Source: Bacteroidota bacterium (GTDB lineage: Bacteria > Bacteroidota > Bacteroidia > Chitinophagales > Chitinophagaceae). From it: 64,000 bases of DNA. The stretch lies in NCBI GenBank assembly GCA_016183765.1, contig JACPEA010000013.1, forward strand, positions 372,001-436,000, in the 5' to 3' direction. The notes below the pieces were generated by a model, which had not been told where the DNA came from, searched no databases, and worked only from the letters and a program-made list of their open reading frames with translations. The translations under genes were made by a program, and so were the position numbers. Position 1 is the stretch's first letter, and each line of letters starts with the position of its first letter. Shown one piece after another: positions 18,086 to 26,627 of this stretch.

Positions 18086-20233
18086 TTAACTCACTCCCGC
18101 ACCCGGATCAATCTCTGTTTCCGGGTTGATGAAATGAAGTTTTCCATTGGTGTCTTCTGCCATTAAGATCATGCCATTGCTTTCAATTCCCCTCATTTTA
18201 CGGGGGGCAAGATTGGTGACCACGGTCACTTGTTTGCCTACGATCTCTTCGGGCGCAAAATGGAGTGCAATACCCGATACGATGGTGCGGGTCTCAAAAC
18301 CCAGGTCAACAGAGAGTTTCAGCAGTTTGTCGACTTTCTCCACTTTTTCGGCACTCACAATTTTTCCTACTTTCAGATCGATCTTGGCAAAATCATCAAA
18401 AACGATTTCTGGTTTTACCGGACTGTTTGCTGCTACGGGTTCTTCTGTTTTTGCGGTAACAGGATCACTCACGACTGACGCTTCACGCTTCACGCTTGCT
18501 GCTTTTAATTTTTCCAATTGATAGGTTATCTCGCTGTCCTCGATCTTACGGAACAGCAATTCAGGCGCCCGTAAGGTATATCCAACGCTTAATAATTTCA
18601 TCTTGCCGGCATTTTTCCAATCCAGTATCTTATCCACCACTTTCAGCAGGTGACATATTTTCCTGGCCGTAAACGGCAGGAAGGGATTGATCAGGATGGC
18701 CAGGTTGGCACAAAGCTGTAAACAGATGTGCAGGGTATTGTCGATCGACTGTTGTGCTTCATGGATAACATTGCCATCGGCATCCACCTGTTTGGCCAGG
18801 ATCCAGGGTTCTTTTTTCTGCATGTACTGGTTACCGGTACGCGCCAGGTTGATCACTTCAAACAGTGCATCGCGGAACTTATACTGCTCCAGCAGATTCT
18901 CTACTTTCTGTTTGCAGGCTTCAATCTCTTCGATGGTTGCCCTGTCAAGATCTGTTAAGCCATCATTATGTAACGGCGGTACCTTACCCTTGCAGAGCTT
19001 GTGCATCAGTACCAGGCTCCTGTTTATGTAGTTGCCAAAAATGCTGACCAGCTCACTGTTATTGGCATCCTGGAAACCCTGCCAGGTAAATTCACTGTCT
19101 TTGGTTTCTGGTGCGATCAGGGTCAGATAATATCGCAGTACATCTGCCATCTGGCTGCCACCATTCTCTTTCTTAATGAAGTCATCTATGTAATCCTGCA
19201 TGTCCAGCTTCCAGTTGCGGCTGGTGCTCATCTTGTCTCCTTCCAGGTTCATGAACTCATTCGAAGGCACATTGTCGGGCAGGATATTCCCATGCAGTTT
19301 CAGCATTACCGGGAAGATCAGGCAGTGGAACACGATATTGTCCTTGCCGATAAAATGCACCAGTTTGGTGTCTTTGTCCTCCCAGTAAGGGCGCCAGTCC
19401 TTTTCGTTGTTCAGCGCCCACTGTTTGGTGGCGCTGATATAACCGATGGGAGCATCGAACCATACGTACAGTACTTTTCCATCAGCTTCTTTCAACGGCA
19501 CTTTCACGCCCCAGTCAAGGTCGCGGGTAACCGCACGGGGCTGCAGTCCGCCATCGATCCAGCTTTTACACTGTCCCACTACGGTTGGGCGCCAATCGCT
19601 GGCATGTTCTTTCAGGATCCAGTTGCGTAAAAAATCTTCGTGCCTGTTCAGGGGCAGGTACCAGTGTTTGGTCAGTTTTTTTATCGGTGGATTGCCGCTG
19701 AGCGTACTCACCGGGTTGATCAGTTCATCCGGGCTCAGGCTCTTACCACAGTTTTCGCACTGGTCGCCATAAGCGCCGGGAAAATTACAGTTGGGACAAG
19801 TGCCTTTGATATACCTGTCGGCCAGGAAACTATTGGCCTGCTCATCAAAATACTGTTCACTTTCTTTGATCTCCAGGTCGCCGTTATCATTCAGTTTGGT
19901 AAAGAATTCCTGTGCGGTCTCATGGTGCAGCGGATCACTGGTGCGGTGATAAATATCGAATTCGATCCCCAGGTCACTGAAGTTCTGCTTCATGATGGGG
20001 TGATACTTATCAATAATGGCTCTTGCCGTAGTTTCTTCTTTGGTGGCCTGAATGGGTATGGCTGTTCCATGCTCATCGCTGCCGCATACAAAAACCACAT
20101 CGCGTTTTTGTGCCTTCAGGTAACGTACATAAATATCCGCGGGCAGGTAGGCGCCAGCCAGGTGACCAATATGTTTCAGCCCGTTCGCATAGGGAAGGGC
20201 AGAAGTGATCAAATATCTTTTGGGTGTGTTCAT
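18086..20233 (-). CDS. metG: Methionyl-tRNA synthetase with C-terminal tRNA-binding domain
   Basis: 715 residues. HIGH motif at residues 21-24, zinc knuckle Cys146, 149, 159 and 162, and KMSTS at 334-338. The anticodon-binding helical domain runs to about 560. A low-complexity linker (about 570-605) joins it to a C-terminal OB-fold of the EMAP/Trbp111 type (FDDFAKIDLKVGKIVSAEKV...). The enzyme charges tRNA-Met. Residues about 580-590 (SVKREASVVSD) are encoded by an inserted heptad repeat, in frame, listed separately. A good -7 box lies 31 bases upstream of the start. Confidence 0.97.
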   Translation of the reverse strand: MNTPKRYLITSALPYANGLKHIGHLAGAYLPADIYVRYLKAQKRDVVFVCGSDEHGTAIPIQATKEETTARAIIDKYHPIMKQNFSDLGIEFDIYHRTSDPLHHETAQEFFTKLNDNGDLEIKESEQYFDEQANSFLADRYIKGTCPNCNFPGAYGDQCENCGKSLSPDELINPVSTLSGNPPIKKLTKHWYLPLNRHEDFLRNWILKEHASDWRPTVVGQCKSWIDGGLQPRAVTRDLDWGVKVPLKEADGKVLYVWFDAPIGYISATKQWALNNEKDWRPYWEDKDTKLVHFIGKDNIVFHCLIFPVMLKLHGNILPDNVPSNEFMNLEGDKMSTSRNWKLDMQDYIDDFIKKENGGSQMADVLRYYLTLIAPETKDSEFTWQGFQDANNSELVSIFGNYINRSLVLMHKLCKGKVPPLHNDGLTDLDRATIEEIEACKQKVENLLEQYKFRDALFEVINLARTGNQYMQKKEPWILAKQVDADGNVIHEAQQSIDNTLHICLQLCANLAILINPFLPFTARKICHLLKVVDKILDWKNAGKMKLLSVGYTLRAPELLFRKIEDSEITYQLEKLKAASVKREASVVSDPVTAKTEEPVAANSPVKPEIVFDDFAKIDLKVGKIVSAEKVEKVDKLLKLSVDLGFETRTIVSGIALHFAPEEIVGKQVTVVTNLAPRKMRGIESNGMILMAEDTNGKLHFINPETEIDPGAGVS
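18465..18496 (-). repeat. Heptad repeat inserted in frame in the metG linker
   Basis: On the metG strand the units are GCGTGAA, GCGTGAA, GCGTCAG, TCGTGAG and TGATCCT. The unit whose TGA would fall in the reading frame is the one that reads TCA instead. The translated part is the linker between the anticodon-binding and tRNA-binding domains. Confidence 0.8.
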
Positions 20234-20263
20234 CGGTTCAGAGGTTTCCGGTTGGGAAAGTCT

Positions 20264-20272
20264 GCAAAAGTA
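20264..20272 (-). promoter_or_regulatory. Candidate -7 box of metG (TACTTTTGC)
   Basis: On the reverse strand TACTTTTGC matches the Bacteroidota -7 consensus TAnnTTTGC exactly, 30 bases before the ATG. No convincing -33 was found. Confidence 0.45.
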
Positions 20273-20370
20273 AGTAATCCTCGGAAGAAGGCAATTTTGA
20301 GGGAGGAGAGAGGGGCTTTGTGGCTTTTAAATGGTAAGGCTTTAGTTACTTTCAGACTTTTGGTTTTTCA

Positions 20371-20417
20371 GGCTGGAAGCCTGGGGATAGGCGTCACTCG
20401 GCGGAGCCGAGCGACTG
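20371..20417 (+). repeat. 47-bp double-hairpin repeat, copy 1
   Basis: It contains GGCTggaAGCC and CTCGGCggaGCCGAG, two compact hairpins with GGA loops. It matches the reverse complement of 42039-42085 at 44 of 47 bases. It lies between metG and the LD-carboxypeptidase gene, 40 bases before the latter's start. It resembles REP-type elements. Confidence 0.85.
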
Positions 20418-20456
20418 ATCCGCTCAGATATAACAACAGTTCAGTAATATTGTTGC

Positions 20457-21368
20457 ATGATCAAATTGCCGCCTTACCTCAAAAAAGGAGACCTGATCGG
20501 GATCGTTTGCCCATCGGGATATATGCCTAAAGCCAAAGCCCAGACCTGCATCCGCGTACTGCAGGAGTGGGGATACCGGGTAAGGGTGGGCAAAACCCTG
20601 GGTAACCAGTTCCACTATTTTTCCGGAACCGACGCGGAACGGCTGGAAGACCTGCAAACCATGCTCGACGATAAAGAAGTAAAAGCCATCCTTTGCGGAA
20701 GGGGCGGGTATGGTATGAGCCGGATCATTGACGGGCTCGACTTCTCCCGGTTCAAGAAACATCCCAAATGGCTGATCGGTTTCAGTGATATCACGGTGTT
20801 ACATGCGCATGTGTACCGCCAACTGAATATAGCAACCCTGCATGCTCCCATGGCGGCCGCGTTCAATCACGGACTTCACAAAAAGGAATATGTACAATCC
20901 CTTGCAAAAGCCCTGAAAGGAACGACCTCGAATTATAGTTGCCCGGCACACAAACTGAACCGCACCGGAAAGGCCGAAGGTGAACTGGTGGGAGGTAATC
21001 TTTCCCTGGTGGCGCACCTGGTGGGAAGCAGCGCTTCTTTTATCACCAAAAGAAAGATCCTGTTCCTGGAAGATGTGGGTGAATATATTTACAATATTGA
21101 CCGCATGTTTCTCCAGTTGAAACGCAGCGGCATGCTGGATGGACTGGCCGGACTGGTGATCGGCGGTTTTACGGAAATGAAAGATACTACGCTGCCTTTC
21201 GGTTCCGATGTGTATACGATCATTCAGTCGCATGTGCGGGAATTCAAATACCCGGTTTGTTTTGATTTCCCGGTGAGCCATGAAAAAAATAACTATGCCT
21301 TAAAAGTGGGCGTTATACACCGGTTAACGGTTACCGCCGGCAAAACCGTGCTGAAGGAATTGGTATAG
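20457..21368 (+). CDS. LD-carboxypeptidase, peptidase family S66
   Basis: 303 residues. The S66 triad can be placed: Ser110 in GFSDIT, Glu205 in FLEDVGEY and His275 in PVSHEKNN. N-terminal KKGDLIGIVCPSG and GRGGYGMSRI are family features. The enzyme cleaves the L,D bond between meso-diaminopimelate and D-Ala in murein tetrapeptides during cell-wall recycling. No signal peptide is seen, which fits the cytoplasmic enzyme. The start at ATG 20457 gives the common IKLPPYLKKGD opening. A double-hairpin repeat is just upstream. Confidence 0.93.
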   Translation: MIKLPPYLKKGDLIGIVCPSGYMPKAKAQTCIRVLQEWGYRVRVGKTLGNQFHYFSGTDAERLEDLQTMLDDKEVKAILCGRGGYGMSRIIDGLDFSRFKKHPKWLIGFSDITVLHAHVYRQLNIATLHAPMAAAFNHGLHKKEYVQSLAKALKGTTSNYSCPAHKLNRTGKAEGELVGGNLSLVAHLVGSSASFITKRKILFLEDVGEYIYNIDRMFLQLKRSGMLDGLAGLVIGGFTEMKDTTLPFGSDVYTIIQSHVREFKYPVCFDFPVSHEKNNYALKVGVIHRLTVTAGKTVLKELV

Positions 21369-21394
21369 TTCAGTCTGATGACTTTTCGGATAGG

Positions 21395-22465
21395 TTATTT
21401 CCAGGCCTGTCTTAATAGCCTGAACCAGTTGTCATGCATGATGTTTTCACAATCGCTTTGCGTATATCCCCGTTTCATCAGTAAGCCGGTCATCTGTTGC
21501 AGGTCTGCGATCGTGTCGATATCATAGGGACATTGTTCTGTTCCATAAGCCCCATCCAGGTCTGTTCCGATGCCTACATGCAGGGTGTTTCCGGCTATCT
21601 GGCAGATATGGTCCATATGGTCGATCACCTGTTCCAGGCCGCAGTTCATTTGTTTGGGATCTGAAATTCCTTTCTGCCAGTTCGGAACGATCATCCAGGC
21701 GTCCATAGCTGCGCCGATCACTGCTTTTTTCTGGATCAGGGTCCGGATCATCTCATCGCTGAACTGGCGGTTATGGTTCACCAGGCTGCGGCAATGGTTA
21801 TGGCTGGCCCAGATATTGCCATCAAATAATTCCATGGCATCCCAGAAAGCCTCGTCGCATAAATGTGTGGCATCGAGGATCATGTTCAGTTGTTGCATTT
21901 CTTTCAGCAGTGATTTGCCCATATCGTTCAGGTGACCGCTGGCATTGGTGCCGTTGGCATAACGCCCCGGACCGTAATGTCCTGGCCCCACTGCGCGTAA
22001 GCCGTAGGCATGGGCACGATGCAGATGATCGATCGTTACCAAAGAATCTGCTCCTTCTAAACTTAATATATAACCGATGGCCTTGTGTTCATTCGGCTCA
22101 CCGTTATTCCATAGCAGCAGCTGTTGCTCCAGTTCAATGAGGTTACAGATCTGCACCATTTCGCCTGCTTCTTCCATGGCACGGTACCATTGCAGTTGGC
22201 CCTGTGTTTGTGCCCAGGCCTGTTCTGGTGAGTGCCAGCCGCTGAGTGTGCTGCCGGGTGACACATATCGTCCGATCTGTGTGGCCACCACGATGCCGAT
22301 ATTGCCTTCACGCAAAGCAGGCAGGGAAACGGTGCCCCTGGCACGATCAGGTTTATCGGTCATGCCCTTTTCCGTTTCGCGGATGTCATGCACCGGCAAC
22401 CGCAGATCGCGGTTCCATTCCATAGCATTCATACTGAGATCCAGGTGGGCGTCGAAGAGGAACAT
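21395..22465 (-). CDS. Membrane dipeptidase family M19 peptidase
   Basis: 356 residues. Zinc-site signatures are visible: DAHLDLSMN near residues 5-13, the bridging Glu in LSLEGADSL, DATHLCDEAFWD and SHNHCRSLVNHNR with two His, and GTDLDGAYG. M19 enzymes hydrolyse dipeptides, including some with D-residues. There is no signal peptide, so it probably acts in the cytoplasm. The D-threonine-aldolase-like gene lies upstream on the same strand, separated by a heptad repeat hairpin of 113 bases, so co-transcription would have to read through that structure. Confidence 0.9.
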   Translation of the reverse strand: MFLFDAHLDLSMNAMEWNRDLRLPVHDIRETEKGMTDKPDRARGTVSLPALREGNIGIVVATQIGRYVSPGSTLSGWHSPEQAWAQTQGQLQWYRAMEEAGEMVQICNLIELEQQLLLWNNGEPNEHKAIGYILSLEGADSLVTIDHLHRAHAYGLRAVGPGHYGPGRYANGTNASGHLNDMGKSLLKEMQQLNMILDATHLCDEAFWDAMELFDGNIWASHNHCRSLVNHNRQFSDEMIRTLIQKKAVIGAAMDAWMIVPNWQKGISDPKQMNCGLEQVIDHMDHICQIAGNTLHVGIGTDLDGAYGTEQCPYDIDTIADLQQMTGLLMKRGYTQSDCENIMHDNWFRLLRQAWK

Positions 22466-22475
22466 GGCGGCGGGT

Positions 22476-22588
22476 TGTGAGTGGTGAATTGTGAATTGTG
22501 AATGGACAATCGTGGATCGTCAGTCGTCAGAGGGGGTATTCACCATTGCCTACTCACCACTCACGACTGACGATTCACGTCTCACGTA
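22476..22588. repeat. Heptad repeat hairpin between two same-strand genes
   Basis: Plus-strand units GTGAGTG, GTGAATT, GTGAATT, GTGAATG, GACAATC, GTGGATC, GTCAGTC (22476-22533) face the inverse arm TCACCAT to TCACG (22540-22588). Read on the minus strand, the GTGA arm begins just past the stop of the upstream aldolase-like gene, as at other gene ends. Confidence 0.85.
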
Positions 22589-22590
22589 TG

Positions 22591-23697
22591 TTAAATGGTT
22601 ATTTTTCTCGATCTGGCAATTACCCGCCAGCAGGTTGTTTTTTGATGTTTCTCGATGACCATGGCATGATCGTAGAGGGCCACTGTTGGACAGATATGTA
22701 CGGGAACGCCATACAATACATCGCCTACGGTGTACTGGCTGCTGTCGGGCACTTTCAGCACCAGGTGTTCTTCGCTTTGCGAGATGGGGTTTGCATCGGG
22801 TGCGTTCAGGAAGTGTACACGGGGTAAAGGATTTTCTGCCGCCACGGATTTGTGGCCCAGGTCGGTGCATACCGTATGTTCATCGATCACAGAAATGATA
22901 CGGGTGATCACCAGTGCCGCATATTCGAAGGGTTCATCGGGAACAATATGTTTGTAGCCCCAGTCCCAGAATACGAAAGTGCCCGGGCTATATACCACGT
23001 TCTTCCTTTTGGTATGCGTAGGAAAACTGGGCGAACCGCCTATCACGATCTGTAAGTGGGTATCATCAATGGCTGCAATTTCTTTTACCAGCCATTCCAC
23101 TTTGGCGAAAGCTTCATCAGAACGCCGGTTCCTTTCGGTAAGATCGGTATCGCGGATATGGCCGTCGTATGCGTGAAGGCCAATGACCCGGATACCCGGA
23201 AGGTTCTTTGTTTTTTTGTACAGTTCCAGTGCGGCTTCCGGTTTGATACCCGATCGGTTCATGCCGATATTCAGGTCAATGAATACGGGTAGGGTATAGT
23301 TATTGCTGCTGAACAGTTCCGATAGAATACTGGCTGTGGTAAGGTTATCGATGACACAGGAGAAAACCGTATCAGAGAAATGGTGTACCAGTTCTAAAAG
23401 CCTGTCTGCTTTAGGCCCTACGGGCTGGTGTGCCAGCAATACATCCTGTGCATCGATCTCAGCCAGCATTTCAGCTTCAGCAATGGTGGCACACTTGAAT
23501 TTTTGGATGCCGGCATTCTGCATCAGCTTACATACTTCCGCGATCTTATTGGTCTTTACATGCGGCCGTATGCGTGCCACATCTTCCGCCATGAGAATGA
23601 GTTGCCGGATATTCTCTTTGATCCTCTCCGGGTAGATCACCAGCGAAGGAGAATCGATCTTATCAATATTGTCTATCGTATACCAGGGAGTGGACAT
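22591..23697 (-). CDS. D-threonine aldolase / D-serine dehydratase-like PLP enzyme (fold type III)
   Basis: 368 residues. The PLP lysine is in RPHVKTNK near residue 48. DSPSLVIYPERIKENI is the usual opening of the alanine-racemase-fold D-TA family. The C-terminal metal site is PVHICPTVAL, a His-x-Cys pair of the kind reported for eukaryotic D-serine dehydratase, as opposed to His-x-Asp in some D-threonine aldolases. The protein should cleave or deaminate a D-beta-hydroxy amino acid, the exact one unknown. It sits in a group with dipeptidase, LD-carboxypeptidase and RidA genes, which would suit turnover of D-amino acids or enamine products; that is inference. Confidence 0.85.
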   Translation of the reverse strand: MSTPWYTIDNIDKIDSPSLVIYPERIKENIRQLILMAEDVARIRPHVKTNKIAEVCKLMQNAGIQKFKCATIAEAEMLAEIDAQDVLLAHQPVGPKADRLLELVHHFSDTVFSCVIDNLTTASILSELFSSNNYTLPVFIDLNIGMNRSGIKPEAALELYKKTKNLPGIRVIGLHAYDGHIRDTDLTERNRRSDEAFAKVEWLVKEIAAIDDTHLQIVIGGSPSFPTHTKRKNVVYSPGTFVFWDWGYKHIVPDEPFEYAALVITRIISVIDEHTVCTDLGHKSVAAENPLPRVHFLNAPDANPISQSEEHLVLKVPDSSQYTVGDVLYGVPVHICPTVALYDHAMVIEKHQKTTCWRVIARSRKITI

Positions 23698-23716
23698 GTT
23701 ATGGGGCTTAGATTAT

Positions 23717-23798
23717 GGAAAGTCAAAAGTCAAAATGCAAAAATAAAACAGTAGCTGTCCTTAGTGATTTTTTGACTTTTGCATTTTGACTTTTATTC
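23717..23798. repeat. Inverted GTCAAAA-word repeat
   Basis: The left arm is GTCAAAA, GTCAAAA, TGCAAAA (period 7). The right arm is the inverse TTTTGAC, TTTTGCA, TTTTGAC, with a loop of about 30 bases. It lies just beyond the RidA stop, upstream of the aldolase-like gene, and touches the last codons of RidA. Confidence 0.8.
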
Positions 23799-24254
23799 CA
23801 GTTCGAACATTACTTCAATCTCAACAGGAATATTACCAGGTAAAGAGCCCATGCCAACGGCGCTTCTTACACCGATGCCGTTCTCTTCGCCCCATACTGC
23901 GGCAAACAATTCGCTGCAGCCATTGATCACATAGGGGTGTTTATCGAACTCGGGGCTGCAGCTGACCATGCCCAGCACTTTGATCACGCGTTTGATCCTG
24001 TTCAGTGAGCCCAGGTTGGTTTTCAGTGTGGCCAATATGGCCAGTCCTACCTGGCGTGCGGCCAGTTTGCCTTCCTCCTGGGTAAGGTCAACGCCTACGC
24101 GGCCGGTGATAAAACTGCCATCCTCTTTCAGGGTGCCATGGCCGGAAACATATCCGTGTTTTCCATCGATCAGAAAGGGTTTGTAAACGCCTAAGGGTTT
24201 GGGGGCGGGCGGCAATACCAGGCCCAGTTTGGCAAAGTTTTCTTCGGGTGTCAT
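23793..24254 (-). CDS. RidA/YjgF-family protein (longer subfamily)
   Basis: 153 residues, longer than canonical RidA (about 130). The C-terminal signature RSAVGMGSLPGNIPVEIEVMFEL has the conserved Arg and the strand that forms the trimer-interface pocket. Such proteins hydrolyse reactive enamines or imines released by PLP enzymes. The adjacent upstream-strand PLP enzyme gene is a plausible source of such products, though no experiment can be read from sequence. The N-terminal EENFAKLGLVLPPAPKPLGVYKPF fits a subfamily common in environmental bacteria. Confidence 0.88.
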   Translation of the reverse strand: MTPEENFAKLGLVLPPAPKPLGVYKPFLIDGKHGYVSGHGTLKEDGSFITGRVGVDLTQEEGKLAARQVGLAILATLKTNLGSLNRIKRVIKVLGMVSCSPEFDKHPYVINGCSELFAAVWGEENGIGVRSAVGMGSLPGNIPVEIEVMFELE

Positions 24255-24409
24255 GTGTATAATAGATTGATGAATAGGTATTTGTTCTTGGTTCTCTAAA
24301 GATAAACGAAAAAGCCGTCACACAGCAGGGAGGAAGAACAAAACTGCGCAGGTATGGTCACCGGGTTGTTTGCCGTAAATTCACGAACTTCCTGTCGTAA
24401 AAAGTTACT

Positions 24410-24928
24410 ATGAAGATCAGGACACTGTTATGGCTGCTACTGACATTGAGTATAACAAGCGTTATAGCGCAGCGGAATACCAATGCGGCGCTGGCGGAAT
24501 CCAGCTATTCCCGCCTGTTCGAAGCCAGGTATGTGCAGAAGCCGCCACAATATCCGTTTGGCGCCGATTCGTGCAGGCGTTTCTATTATGCGGTTTTTGG
24601 TGGCTTCGACAGTGTATTGAGCAAAGTGATCGAACGGGGAGATACCGCCAAATATATCCGCGTCTATTTTTCTTTCATTGTAGACAAAAATGGCTCGCCC
24701 TATGAGGGCCGTTTTGAGCGTATAGCCGGTACACCTTATGCCAGGGGAGAATCGGCCAGGACCCTTACATATTTTTCAGAGGACAGGAAATATTACGATC
24801 AACTGATCGCCGCCATGGTGGCCAAAATGCCTTTCTGGAAACCTGCTTTGCAGAACGGTATTCCCGTAGATTGCCGGGTGAATGATTTCCTGCAGTTCTG
24901 GGTGGGCATCAATCCCCCTACGTATTAA
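24410..24928 (+). CDS. Small secreted protein with a TonB-C-like end
   Basis: 172 residues. A signal peptide (KIRTLLWLLLTLSITSVIAQ) is clear. The C-terminal half, VYFSFIVDKNGSPYEGRF...MVAKMPFWKPALQNGIPVDCRVNDF, matches the general pattern of TonB C-terminal domains: a strand with V-x-F-x-V-x-x-x-G and W-x-P-A-x-x-x-G-x-x-V. It has no membrane anchor of the TonB type, so it is not a normal energy transducer. It should be periplasmic, function unknown. It converges on the alpha/beta hydrolase pair. Confidence 0.72.
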   Translation: MKIRTLLWLLLTLSITSVIAQRNTNAALAESSYSRLFEARYVQKPPQYPFGADSCRRFYYAVFGGFDSVLSKVIERGDTAKYIRVYFSFIVDKNGSPYEGRFERIAGTPYARGESARTLTYFSEDRKYYDQLIAAMVAKMPFWKPALQNGIPVDCRVNDFLQFWVGINPPTY

Positions 24929-24955
24929 ACAGCTTTTTTCTGCAAGCAGTCAGGC

Positions 24956-25768
24956 TTATTTACGCAGCAGGCTATCCAGTTTCTCCTGCATCAGCGGAAA
25001 ACTGTTCAGGTCGTTGTGTGAGCCACCTTCAATGGTGATGAAACTGTCTGCCGGTTTCAATAATTTTTTCAGTCGCTTCGCATGCAGGTAGGGGATCACC
25101 CCATCCGCAGTGCCATGAAAAATGGTCACTGGCGCCGTTACTTTTGGCAGGTATTCGTGTGTACGCATTTTAAAATGGAGCAACTGGTTAACAGGGTACA
25201 TCCAGAAAAAAAGGCGGGTCAGTGAGGTAAGGCTGTAATAAGGTGTTTCCAGGATAAGCTGCCTGCAATCACGTACAGAAGCCAGTTGTGCTGCAATGCC
25301 CGTACCCAGCGATTTGCCGTAGATCAGGATCTGCTCCGGCTGGTACCTGATCCTTGCCAGTTTGTACACGTGTAAGGCTTCCTCGTACAAAATAGCTTCA
25401 GTGAGTTTCCCGGTAGATTTTCCGAAGCCGGGGTAGTCGGGCATCCATACTTCATAACCTTTGCTGGTGAAGTTTTTGGCAAAACCGGCATAGTGGTTTA
25501 CATTTTCACGGTTGCCATGGAAATAAAGTACTATGCGTTTAGCCGGCGTATCGGCGGGGGTAAACTGCACTAGGTTGAAGCGGGTATCCTGATCCAGCAG
25601 GATATTGGCTTCGGTGAAGGGCTGCGAAAAATGATAACTGCTGTCGGCTGGTATGGCTACGGGGTGAAACAGGAATTTTTCCTGCAGGTAGTACAATGCA
25701 ATACCTGCCAGTGCATATACGGCAACGATCAGTTTTATCCAGCGGAATAACTTCTGTTTGTTTTTCAC
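24956..25768 (-). CDS. Alpha/beta hydrolase with N-terminal membrane anchor (copy 2 of a pair)
   Basis: 270 residues. One N-terminal membrane segment (IKLIVAVYALAGIALYYLQEKFLFHP) is followed by a hydrolase domain. The nucleophile elbow is GKSLGTG, the acid is in FHGTADGVIP and the His in EGGSHNDLN. YFHGNRENVNHYAGFAK carries the oxyanion HG. It resembles the BEM46/ABHD13 group of serine hydrolases; the substrate is unknown. It follows its paralogue by 15 bases on the same strand, so the two are probably one transcript. Confidence 0.85.
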   Translation of the reverse strand: MKNKQKLFRWIKLIVAVYALAGIALYYLQEKFLFHPVAIPADSSYHFSQPFTEANILLDQDTRFNLVQFTPADTPAKRIVLYFHGNRENVNHYAGFAKNFTSKGYEVWMPDYPGFGKSTGKLTEAILYEEALHVYKLARIRYQPEQILIYGKSLGTGIAAQLASVRDCRQLILETPYYSLTSLTRLFFWMYPVNQLLHFKMRTHEYLPKVTAPVTIFHGTADGVIPYLHAKRLKKLLKPADSFITIEGGSHNDLNSFPLMQEKLDSLLRK

Positions 25769-25783
25769 GCCGCAAAGGTAGGT

Positions 25784-26572
25784 TCAGTATTGTAATATAT
25801 CGCGGATGAAATTGTGGTATTCCGGAAAAGAAGGCAGGTTGTTGTGACCGCCGTTCTGTATGCGGATCAGCGTGATCTTATGCGGGTTGATCCGCTGCAG
25901 TTTTTCGCTGTGCCGGATGGGGATCAGCTGGTCGCGGGTGCCATGCAGGATATAGGTATGGCAATTCACTTTCGGGATCCACTGGTCTGTACGGAGGTGG
26001 TAACGCAAGAGCCAGCGGTGCGGGAAAATGGGTGTGAACCTTTCCACCACTTTGATAAAACTGTAATAAGGTGCATCCAGTATCAGGTAACGCGGTGTGT
26101 TATCGGCGGCTATCCTGGTGGCAAAACCACTGCCCATGCTGCGGCCGTATACCAGTATATGGTGTTCCTCATAACGCTCGCGCAGCCTGTCGTATACGAA
26201 CTGCATATCGCTCAGCATCTCTTTTTCACCGCGTTTGCCGGTGCTTTTGCCAAAACCCCGGTAATCTACCAGCAACACATCGTAACCATACCGGTAAAAA
26301 TCACGGGCATATTTGGCCCATCCCTTGATGCTCCTGGAATTGCCATGAAAATAAAGGATTAGTCCCTTGGGCTCCTTACAGCGGAAGTGCAAGCCGTTGA
26401 TCTGAACGCCGGGCGCTATGTGGAAGAAGAGCTCCTCAAAAGGAGCATCATATTTGTACTCGAAATCCTGCGGAAGTTTCTCGGGTTTGAAAATGAGTTT
26501 CTCCTGCACCAGGTAAATGACCACGGCCACAACCAGGTATCCGATAATGATATAAAGCAGGGTAACAGGCAA
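25784..26572 (-). CDS. Alpha/beta hydrolase with N-terminal membrane anchor (copy 1 of a pair)
   Basis: 262 residues. The N-terminal membrane segment is TLLYIIIGYLVVAVVIYLVQEKLIFKPE. The domain has YFHGNSRSIKGWAKYARDF, the nucleophile elbow GRSMGSG, acid in LHGTRDQLIP and His in NGGHNNLPSF. It is clearly paralogous to the next gene: same anchor position, same VDYRGFGKSTGK-type segment and same spacing. It lies 55 bases behind kup and may share its transcript. The substrate is unknown. Confidence 0.85.
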   Translation of the reverse strand: MPVTLLYIIIGYLVVAVVIYLVQEKLIFKPEKLPQDFEYKYDAPFEELFFHIAPGVQINGLHFRCKEPKGLILYFHGNSRSIKGWAKYARDFYRYGYDVLLVDYRGFGKSTGKRGEKEMLSDMQFVYDRLRERYEEHHILVYGRSMGSGFATRIAADNTPRYLILDAPYYSFIKVVERFTPIFPHRWLLRYHLRTDQWIPKVNCHTYILHGTRDQLIPIRHSEKLQRINPHKITLIRIQNGGHNNLPSFPEYHNFIRDILQY

Positions 26573-26627
26573 GTAAAAGGGTTTGGTTTCCTAAGTTCTG
26601 TTTTTTATTGCTGGAAACCAATAGCGC

